Shown piece after piece: positions 17,815 to 24,597 of a stretch of DNA of 64,000 bases. Position numbers and translations under genes: made by a program. The DNA comes from Verrucomicrobiales bacterium (lineage in GTDB: Bacteria; Verrucomicrobiota; Verrucomicrobiia; Limisphaerales; JAYPXF01): the NCBI GenBank assembly GCA_002715965.1, contig PBAL01000092.1, forward strand, positions 1 through 64,000, given 5' to 3'. Within the stretch, counting starts at the first letter, position 1, and each line of letters begins with the position of its first letter. The notes beneath the pieces are model-generated. The model made no database searches. It was not told the DNA's origin and was given only the letters and a program-made list of their open reading frames with translations.

Positions 17815-18357
17815 ATGCTATCCCATGCTGTTGAATCTAACAGCGGAAATTCATCGCACGTGAAAGAAACCATCCCCGGAATCATCGTTTTGCTCGGCGC
17901 GCCCAATTCGCCTGCGGGCGAACTGTCCGGTATCGCCCGGGAACGCTGCGATCTTGTGGCCGAAGAACATCGCAAACGACCTGATTGGCTCATCCTTCCC
18001 ACTGGTGGACATGGTGAGCATTTCAACACCGCGCCTGAGCCGCACTTCGTCTACGCGACGCGATACTTGGTGGAGCAGGGGATTGGTGAAGATTCTATGT
18101 TTTCCGGAGTTTCGAGTCAGAACACCGTTGAAGACGCGAGCATGGCCGCGCGGAGAATCCGTTCTGCAGGCGTGACCGATGTTGTGATCGTGACTTCGGA
18201 TTTTCATATGGCGCGGGCGGAGTTTCTCTTTCGACGCGAATTGCCTGAGATTCGATTGGACGTAACTGGATCGACGACGGACCTGCCCGAGGAAGAGCTG
18301 ACCCAACTGCGTGACCATGAAGAGCGGGCGCTCGCGCGCTTGTGTGAGGGAGTATAG
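17815..18357 (+). CDS. YdcF/DUF218-like protein
   Basis: A 180-residue protein with the SanA/YdcF/ElyC (DUF218) fold: GIIVLLGAPNSP at the nucleotide-like strand, IARERCDL, LILPTGGHG, then NTVEDASMAARRI and VVIVTSDFHMARAEFLF, which are hallmark positions. No membrane segment is seen, so it is the cytoplasmic YdcF type rather than SanA/ElyC. The ATG at 17815 lies back to back with the ceramidase-like gene and its stop is two bases before a convergent DUF1501 gene. DUF218 proteins are linked to envelope polysaccharide metabolism, but the reaction here is unknown. Confidence 0.82.
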   Translation: MLSHAVESNSGNSSHVKETIPGIIVLLGAPNSPAGELSGIARERCDLVAEEHRKRPDWLILPTGGHGEHFNTAPEPHFVYATRYLVEQGIGEDSMFSGVSSQNTVEDASMAARRIRSAGVTDVVIVTSDFHMARAEFLFRRELPEIRLDVTGSTTDLPEEELTQLRDHEERALARLCEGV

Positions 18358-18359
18358 CG

Positions 18360-19712
18360 CTATCCGAGCAGACCGGGAATGACCTGTCCCTCGGTCAGTG
18401 GCATTGGACGTCCATCTGAGGAAGGATACGTGATCGCGCGGTGGTCGTAGCCCAGTGCTTCGTAAATCGTGGCGTGGATGTCGGCAGGCGTGGAAGGCCG
18501 CTCGGTTGGATAAGCGCCTGTTTTGTCAGATGCGCCGATTATCTGGCCCCCGCGAATTCCTCCTCCGGCCAGAAGCATCGTATTGCAGGGGGGCCAATGA
18601 TCACGGCCCACGTCCTTGTTGACCTTGGGCGTGCGACCGAACTCTCCCATCCAGACGACGAGCGTTGTATCCAGGAGTCCTCGTTCTTCCAGATCGTCAA
18701 GCAGGGTTGCGAAGGCCTGCTCCATCGGCGGAACAAGATGGTCGCGCAGCTTGTTGAAATTGTCCTTATGGGTATCCCAGATAATGCTCGGACCATTCAC
18801 CGTGGTGACAAAGCGCGTTCCGCGTTCCACCAGGCGACGGGCGAGAAGATGGGACTGTCCCCATCGATGCCGTCCGTATCGTTCCCTGACGGAGTCCGGT
18901 TCCTTGGACAGATCAAATGCTTCCGCGGCATCACCACTCTTTACCAGATGGGCTGCCTTCGCATTGAACGCATCCAACTCATCTGCGGACGCGCTCGAAA
19001 TGGATGGCGCGGCGTTTGCAAGACGATCCTTGAGATTCAGCCTCTGACCAAATCTCAGGTGAGACATGCCTGCTTCGAGGTTGAGATTCTTGACCCGAAA
19101 ATCAGCTGCGTTCGGATCGGCGTTCAGCACAAACGGATCGTATTGAACCCCCAGGCAGCCGCCGAACTGGCCGGGCGTGAGATACGAGGAACTGTCGCAA
19201 TGCGGTTTCGGTGTAATCACGTAAGGCGGTACTGCGCTGCTGTAGCCATCTCGCTGGGAAAGCCAACCGACCAAAGTTCCCACGCATGGCAGATCCGTGC
19301 GCTTGGGATTAATGAGAGTGCTGTCCACTGGGTAAGGACGCCCAACGGTGGCCCAATACATCCCTGAATTATGGCTGGAATGTTGGTGATGAATCCCGTG
19401 AACGACCGCGACCTTGTCCATGCGTTTCGCCATTCGGGGAAGAAGATTCGTCACCCGGATACCATCGACATTTGTGCCAATGGTCGTAAACGGTCCGCGA
19501 ATTTCAGCGGGTGCTTCCGGCTTGGGATCGAAGAGGTCAATGTGGCTGGGCGCGCCGTCATTGAAGATGAGTATCACCGATTTGGCTTTACCCGTACCGG
19601 GCGACGCCAAGGCTGCGCTTCCCCACTGGCTCGCAGCAGCAAGTCCGAGCGTTGTGGAACTTAGAAAAGCTCGTCGACTCAAGGACGGTTGTATGTGGGA
19701 AGTGGTGCGCAC
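18360..19712 (-). CDS. DUF1501 exported protein (1)
   Basis: A 450-residue sulfatase-fold protein of the DUF1501 family with a twin-arginine leader (SLSRRAFLSSTTLGLAAA). Family blocks are visible in order: VILIFNDGAPSHIDLFDPKP, LLPRMAKRMDKVAVVHGI, WATVGRPY, LLARRLVERGTRFV, VVWMGEFGRTPKVNKDVGRDHWP and GGIRGGQIIGASD. DUF1501 proteins are abundant in planctomycetes and verrucomicrobia, usually next to PSCyt (DUF1549/1553) genes, but this copy has no such partner adjacent. The biochemical role of the family is not established. Confidence 0.93.
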   Translation of the reverse strand: MRTTSHIQPSLSRRAFLSSTTLGLAAASQWGSAALASPGTGKAKSVILIFNDGAPSHIDLFDPKPEAPAEIRGPFTTIGTNVDGIRVTNLLPRMAKRMDKVAVVHGIHHQHSSHNSGMYWATVGRPYPVDSTLINPKRTDLPCVGTLVGWLSQRDGYSSAVPPYVITPKPHCDSSSYLTPGQFGGCLGVQYDPFVLNADPNAADFRVKNLNLEAGMSHLRFGQRLNLKDRLANAAPSISSASADELDAFNAKAAHLVKSGDAAEAFDLSKEPDSVRERYGRHRWGQSHLLARRLVERGTRFVTTVNGPSIIWDTHKDNFNKLRDHLVPPMEQAFATLLDDLEERGLLDTTLVVWMGEFGRTPKVNKDVGRDHWPPCNTMLLAGGGIRGGQIIGASDKTGAYPTERPSTPADIHATIYEALGYDHRAITYPSSDGRPMPLTEGQVIPGLLG

Positions 19713-20053
19713 TAACTCCAGACAGGATACCCCCGACTTGCACGATTACAATGGCGATGCGTTGTGCCCCTATTGTAACCGTGAGGGTGATGGCTGGGTG
19801 ATTCCAAGTTTCCGATGGAAAAAATCCAAACGCCGTTTCTTCCCGTAGGTAGACTCGGCGGATCCACGCCCTCGATTGTCTGCTGATTCTCGGAGCGATT
19901 GATTCTGTGGATGACATCGCCGATTGGAAATTCCGCGTGAAGGCCCGCTCGCTTCTGAGGATGGAGAAAAAGATGATCGCCCGGGTCTATCAGCAGCGCT
20001 TGGACGAGATTGTTCGTTCGGGGGAGGTGCCCAAGTCGTTCTTCGGGCATTAG
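19693..20053 (+). pseudogene. Possible interrupted small gene with zinc-finger-like start
   Basis: A plus-strand frame from the ATG at 19693 reads DALCPYCNREGDGWV and KKSKRRFFP before a TAG at 19846. The same frame then continues without another stop as RIHALDCLLILGAIDSV and DWKFRVKARSLLRMEKKM to a TAG at 20053. Both halves look like real protein. Either one gene has a single in-frame stop, or there are two small genes of which the second starts near the GTG at about 19908. I do not recognise a family. The ATG overlaps the start of the divergent DUF1501 gene, so a later start is possible. Confidence 0.4.
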
Positions 20054-20059
20054 CTCTGG

Positions 20060-20893
20060 TCACTCTGATTTGCTCTCAGCTTTCTTCAGTCGTCCCTCAA
20101 GAATCCATTCGATTCCCTTTCGCAGGTTTGCCGCGTGATCGGCCGTGGCGGGCCAACCGTGGCCACCGCGGAAAGTGACGAGTTTTGCGCGTGCACCCAT
20201 GTCGGGCAGGAACTTCACCGCGGCCTGTGGATCGCTGAAGACGGTCACTCGATCGTCGGGTGAATGATACAGAAAGAACGACTTCCCTTTGGCACCCGAC
20301 TCGGGTTTGAACAAGCGACGCGGACTGCGCGAACTGCAGAGCAGGATGCCGTCAATTTCCTCCTGCTCCAAGGTCGCGGAGATTGCGGCGTGCCCGCTGG
20401 ATGACCACGCCTGGAGGATGACCGGTGCGTCTGGGACACAATCCCTGGAAAGCTCTTCGATCGTGGCTTTGATGAACTCCTCGGTGTCGAACTTTGCTTC
20501 TCTGAGATTGAAGGTCTTGCTCGGCCAAACGGTGGTGGCCATCGTGCGCTTGCCCCAGATCGGAGCGACGAGTTCGACGACAATCCAATCGTTTGGATAA
20601 GCGCGGCGGGCAAACAGGTTTGCGCAAAACGGCAGAAAGGCAACGTCTCCGAATCCGCCGGGGAGGATGATGCCGATGCCTTTTGCTTTTGCATCCTTCT
20701 TGGCCTTGTGTCGAATGACGAAGGTAAACTTTTGTTTGTCACCTCCGATCTTGGTCGGCACGACCTGCATGTCGCGTGCGACCATGTTCATTCTCTGTTG
20801 AATGAGCTCAGGTGTCGCCGGTCCCGGAATCTGAATCTGGGAATGAAGTTGAGTGGCGGCGAGTAGAAGAATAGGAAGAAGTCGATTGATCAT
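20060..20893 (-). CDS. Exported alpha/beta hydrolase-like protein
   Basis: A 277-residue protein with a leader (MINRLLPILLLAATQLHSQ). The body has an alpha/beta-hydrolase layout: GIGIILPGGFGDVAF (oxyanion-side strand), nucleophile elbow QAWSSSGHAAISAT, acid in YHSPDDRVT and histidine in FRGGHGWPAT. The triad order Ser-Asp-His fits an esterase, feruloyl-esterase or peptidase S9-like enzyme. It precedes no obvious operon partner, with 92 bases to the oxidoreductase gene upstream. The substrate is unknown. Confidence 0.82.
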   Translation of the reverse strand: MINRLLPILLLAATQLHSQIQIPGPATPELIQQRMNMVARDMQVVPTKIGGDKQKFTFVIRHKAKKDAKAKGIGIILPGGFGDVAFLPFCANLFARRAYPNDWIVVELVAPIWGKRTMATTVWPSKTFNLREAKFDTEEFIKATIEELSRDCVPDAPVILQAWSSSGHAAISATLEQEEIDGILLCSSRSPRRLFKPESGAKGKSFFLYHSPDDRVTVFSDPQAAVKFLPDMGARAKLVTFRGGHGWPATADHAANLRKGIEWILEGRLKKAESKSE

Positions 20894-20985
20894 TGTGCCT
20901 GGAACTGACCCGTGTTCTGCACGAAAGGTTCAGGCGAGATTCACTTTCCGTCGACCCTTTTCGGGTGTGAGTGAATTCGTCGTCG

Positions 20986-22050
20986 CTACGCTCCAATCGA
21001 ACACTGGATTCGTGTTTCGGTCTCCGAGGAACGATAGATCGTGTCGATCAATTCCAGTGCTTCGACAGTGGATTGCGGAGTATTTCGGCAGGGGCGACCG
21101 CCACTTCGCGCGGCATCCAGCCAGTCGCGCACGGCGTTGAGCGCACGTCGGCCGCCGTAGCCCGGGGTATTATCCATCGGGAGTTCAAAAGTCTCTTCCA
21201 TCGCATTCCATTGTGGTTGGGGACCGTGGATTTCGAGCACTCCGCCCGTCCCTGGGCGCGCCGGATCCCAGTGGACCCAGCGTTCGCTTCCGCGGATCGT
21301 CCAATGAGCCTCATTGGCCCAGCGAGGCAGCCAGTATCCGCCGATGAAGGTCGCCATCCCTCCGCCGGCGAGGTCGAGCATGGCTGCGCCTCCGTCTTCA
21401 ACATCGACCGGCGTCGTGCCAAACGTTCCAGTGCGTGCGGTCACGCCGGTAATCGCTTGTCCCGTCACGTAAAGAAGGAGGTCCAGGTAGTGGCAGGCCA
21501 GCCAGTTGAAGAAGCCGCCTCCGTTCATCTCGCGATCAAAGAGGTAATGACCGGGATCACGACGCTTCACATCGCTGGTGACGAAGGTCATTTCCAGGCT
21601 GATCAACTTGCCGAATCTTCCGTCCGCAATCATGTCGCGCAGACGATTTGCGGCTTCGTCATAACGCCACATGTAGCCGCTCTGGAAGGCCACGTTGCTT
21701 CTTGAAACGGCATCGACGAGTGGCTTGGCATCGATTGCTGTGCCAGCCATTGGTTTCTCCACCATCACGTGTTTGCCCGCCTTGGCGAGTTTGGTCGCGG
21801 CTTGAGGGGCTTCGTTGTTCGGCAGGGCGATAAAGGCGCCGTCGAATCCACCATCGGCGATCAGTTCTTCGACGGTGTTGAAGCGTGGAAGCTGTGCGAA
21901 GCGTTCTTCCAGGCTGGTTGTGCCATCGTTGAATCCCGGGACGATCGACGTAATTTCCAGCTCATCTTCCAGGTTTGCCAACAGTTCGCGCCAGGCAGCG
22001 CCATGGGGATTGTCGATGCCGAGAAAGGCCAGTCGAAAGGGGGAGCTCAT
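20986..22050 (-). CDS. Gfo/Idh/MocA-family oxidoreductase
   Basis: A 354-residue NAD(P)-dependent sugar or inositol dehydrogenase-like protein. FRLAFLGIDNPHGAAWREL is a slightly unusual nucleotide-binding start, the hallmark HVMVEKPMAG carries the catalytic lysine, and the C-terminal alpha/beta domain includes GGGFFNWLACHYLDLLLYVTG with the conserved histidine. There is no export leader. It overlaps the stop of the upstream symporter by four bases (ATGA), so the two are coupled and probably import and oxidise the same sugar or polyol. Confidence 0.93.
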   Translation of the reverse strand: MSSPFRLAFLGIDNPHGAAWRELLANLEDELEITSIVPGFNDGTTSLEERFAQLPRFNTVEELIADGGFDGAFIALPNNEAPQAATKLAKAGKHVMVEKPMAGTAIDAKPLVDAVSRSNVAFQSGYMWRYDEAANRLRDMIADGRFGKLISLEMTFVTSDVKRRDPGHYLFDREMNGGGFFNWLACHYLDLLLYVTGQAITGVTARTGTFGTTPVDVEDGGAAMLDLAGGGMATFIGGYWLPRWANEAHWTIRGSERWVHWDPARPGTGGVLEIHGPQPQWNAMEETFELPMDNTPGYGGRRALNAVRDWLDAARSGGRPCRNTPQSTVEALELIDTIYRSSETETRIQCSIGA

Positions 22051-23594
22051 TTGTCTGGTGAGGATTCATTCCGCGAAGCCCAAGTCAATCCCGCGGTGGA
22101 GTGTTGCGGACGACCGCCGGTCATCCCTACCAGCCAGGCGACGAGCAGGGTGGTCCCGAGCGAACACGGCATGACCCAGGTGAAGCTGAGCGCAGGCCAT
22201 CCGGTGCCGAAGAGATTGCCCAGTTGTTCTGAGTAACCGATCCCAACGCTGACCAACATTCCGCACGAGACCCCAATGATCGCAGCCCGTTGTCCGGCCA
22301 TCGGGAGGAACATCCCAATGAGGAACAGGCCGCCGAGAGGCCCCGTGACCGCGTTAAATGTGCGCGGCAGGGAGGCAACGATACCCCACTTGTCCGGGAT
22401 GAAGTTCAGCAGGTAGGACGCGCCGACGATGAATGCGCCGGTCAGCAGGGTGATCTTCATTGCCAATCGCACGCGGGCTGTTCCTCCATCTTTCATTTCG
22501 GCGGTGATGACCGTGGCGATCGAATTAATGCCGGAGTCGATGCTCGACATCGCTGCCGCCAGCAATGCGGCCAGAATGGCACCGCCGACTCCGGGCGGGA
22601 GATGATTCATGGCGAAGACAGGGAAGATGAGGTCGTAGCGTCCCTGTTGGACCAGTTCGTTTTCCACCGCTACCCCGCGGCCGACGTAGTAGTGGACCAA
22701 GGCCAGTCCAACGACAGCAAGTAGCAGTGTAATCCCGACGGCAAACAATGACGCTGTGACGAAACTTCTGCGCGCTGCCTTGGGATCAGTGGTGCTGAAG
22801 TAGCGTTGCACTGTCATCTGATTGGAGAGGTGTGTGCACACGTGCCAGATACACATGTGGAAGGCGACGGTGAACACTGTTGCCCGCACGGTTGGATCCG
22901 CGCTGAACCACGGAAGCGGCTCGTGATTTTGGGATTCCAAAAACTTGGTCGAGGATTCAATCCACACCGGCAAGCCTGTTCCCGTGACAGCCATCACGTG
23001 AACGATCGCATACGCGCCTCCGCCGATGAGCAAGGCCACTTGGATGACGTCAGTCCAGATCACCGCGCGTAGTCCGCCGATCATGGTGTAGATCGTCGCG
23101 ACCGTACCCACGACGACGAGGATCAATGGGAGGGACCATCCGCTGATCTGCGCGAGGGCCTTGGCCGTGGCGAGAACGACAAAGCCCATCCACAGAACCA
23201 CCAGCAGGATGAACAAGCCCACGCCCACGCGACGCGTCGCCAGGCCGAAACGTTCGCCAAGGTATTCGTATACGGAGGTGTAGCGGAACTTCATGAGGAA
23301 TGGGATGCACACGAGCCACACGAAGATCATCTCGAAGGGAATCGCCAGCATCTTGCCGACGAGGTTGGTCACCCCGGCCTTCCAAATTTCTCCCGGTTCG
23401 GAGAGGTAGGTCAGGCTCGAAAGGATCGAGGCGATCACGCTGATGCCGACCGCGAACCACGGCATGCGCCGGCCCGCCAGAAAGTATTCCTCATCGTTTC
23501 GCTCGCGCCTGCTGAGGTAAGCGCCGAGTGCGATCATGCCTAAGAGGTAAAGCACGATGACCGTGTTGTCCTGCCAGGTGAGCGTCGCAAACAT
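22047..23594 (-). CDS. Sodium:solute symporter (SSS family)
   Basis: A 515-residue polytopic membrane protein of the SSS family, with about 13 hydrophobic segments. Recognisable parts are NDEEYFLAGRRMPW after the first segment (family signature), SILSSLTYLSEPGEIW, WTDVIQVALLIGGGAYAIV and AAMSSIDSGINSIATVI, a sodium-site serine-rich helix. An in-frame start 19 codons earlier would give a charged, proline-rich extension, so the ATG at 23594 is preferred. It is translationally coupled to the following oxidoreductase, which suggests uptake of a sugar, polyol or similar catabolite. The substrate is not predictable from sequence. Confidence 0.93.
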   Translation of the reverse strand: MFATLTWQDNTVIVLYLLGMIALGAYLSRRERNDEEYFLAGRRMPWFAVGISVIASILSSLTYLSEPGEIWKAGVTNLVGKMLAIPFEMIFVWLVCIPFLMKFRYTSVYEYLGERFGLATRRVGVGLFILLVVLWMGFVVLATAKALAQISGWSLPLILVVVGTVATIYTMIGGLRAVIWTDVIQVALLIGGGAYAIVHVMAVTGTGLPVWIESSTKFLESQNHEPLPWFSADPTVRATVFTVAFHMCIWHVCTHLSNQMTVQRYFSTTDPKAARRSFVTASLFAVGITLLLAVVGLALVHYYVGRGVAVENELVQQGRYDLIFPVFAMNHLPPGVGGAILAALLAAAMSSIDSGINSIATVITAEMKDGGTARVRLAMKITLLTGAFIVGASYLLNFIPDKWGIVASLPRTFNAVTGPLGGLFLIGMFLPMAGQRAAIIGVSCGMLVSVGIGYSEQLGNLFGTGWPALSFTWVMPCSLGTTLLVAWLVGMTGGRPQHSTAGLTWASRNESSPDK

Positions 23595-23671
23595 GCGTGG
23601 GAGTCTTGTCGAAGGGTGGGGCGGTGCAAGCGGTAATTTACCCCCTTCCAAGAAAAGCCAGCTGACGCGAC

Positions 23672-23790
23672 GTGGAGCGGTCTCCTGACCGCTTCACCTG
23701 CTTGACGGAAGGTCTCCATGCTTGCGGGAGACCTCCTGGCGTTCGGGTAATTGGTCGGGAGACCCGTTCACAGCTGGTTGATTATCGTAC
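23672..23790. repeat. Palindromic GGTCTCC/GGAGACC repeat fragments
   Basis: This stretch contains GTGGAGCGGTCTCCTGACCG, then GGTCTCC, GGGAGACC and GGGAGACC units able to pair with each other. A related, more degraded copy (GGAGCGGTTTCCTGAGAGCT) lies at about 9649-9668. It appears to be an intergenic repeat family rather than coding sequence. Confidence 0.45.
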
Positions 23791-23848
23791 GCTGATTACA
23801 AATTGCTTTTCAGTGCGACGTGGATTGAAGAAGAATCCCGCCCCGACG

Positions 23849-24445
23849 ATGAAGGTCCTTGGCATCACCGGTGGAATCGGGATGGGTAAATCTGCGGTTT
23901 CCACGCTGCTTGAGAAACGAAACGTGTCCGTGGTGGATACGGATCATCTTGCGCGCAAGGTGGTGGAACCGGGCCAGCCGGCATTGGAAGAGGTGCAGGC
24001 CTTGTTCGGGACGGGTGTTATCGGTGCGGATGGCCGCTTGCAGCGACAAGAACTGGCGCGCAGGGTTTTCGGGAGCGCGGTTTCGCGAAAACAACTGGAA
24101 GCGATTCTGCATCCACGCATCCGGGCACTTTGGCTGAAGCAGATTGAGGAATGGCGCGAGGCTGGCGAAGGCGCGGGGGCGATCGTGATTCCTTTGTTGT
24201 TCGAGACAAAGGCGCAGAAACACTTTGATGCGGTTGTGTGCATCGCCTCTTCAGCGGAGACTCAGAAGAAGCGGTTGCTGGAACGCAAGATGACGGAGGA
24301 GCAGATCAACCAACGCATCAAGGCACAGCTGCCGATTGCGAAGAAGATGGAGCTGGCGGATTATGTGATCTGGAACGAGGGGACTCTTGAGGAGACGGGA
24401 TTACAGTTGAATGAGGTGTTGATGAGTGTCGGCGTGTTGGAGTGA
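23849..24445 (+). CDS. coaE: Dephospho-CoA kinase
   Basis: Phosphorylates the 3'-hydroxyl of dephospho-CoA with ATP, the last step of coenzyme A synthesis. The 198-residue product has the P-loop LGITGGIGMGKSAVST at its very start, VVDTDHLARKVVEPG (the CoaE DAD-like acidic motif as DTD), LEAILHPRIRALW and IPLLFETKAQKHFD. The frame stays open upstream to 23672, but the P-loop position shows that translation begins at the ATG at 23849, with GAAGAAG upstream as a weak ribosome binding site. It appears monocistronic and is followed at once by a hairpin. Confidence 0.96.
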   Translation: MKVLGITGGIGMGKSAVSTLLEKRNVSVVDTDHLARKVVEPGQPALEEVQALFGTGVIGADGRLQRQELARRVFGSAVSRKQLEAILHPRIRALWLKQIEEWREAGEGAGAIVIPLLFETKAQKHFDAVVCIASSAETQKKRLLERKMTEEQINQRIKAQLPIAKKMELADYVIWNEGTLEETGLQLNEVLMSVGVLE

Positions 24446-24447
24446 AT

Positions 24448-24468
24448 CTGACGCCCGAGCCGCGTCAG
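24448..24468 (+). terminator. Hairpin directly after coaE
   Basis: CTGACGC and GCGTCAG form a perfect seven-base stem with a seven-base loop, two bases after the coaE stop. Only TT follows, so it is a weak intrinsic terminator candidate. Confidence 0.35.
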
Positions 24469-24597
24469 TTGCTGAGGGTTCACCAACCAACGCGGAGCGG
24501 TCGTCCGTCCCTTCGATGGATCGCAGCGATTCGATCAGGATCGGTCTGTTTGCCTTGCACACGTATGGCTGGCAGATAGGATATCGAAACCGAACCC

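Noticed and set aside
19712-20050. 112-codon minus frame opposite the possible small gene
   Set aside because: The plus strand has zinc-finger-like and helical sequence; the minus frame is rich in His, Pro and Arg and looks like a shadow.
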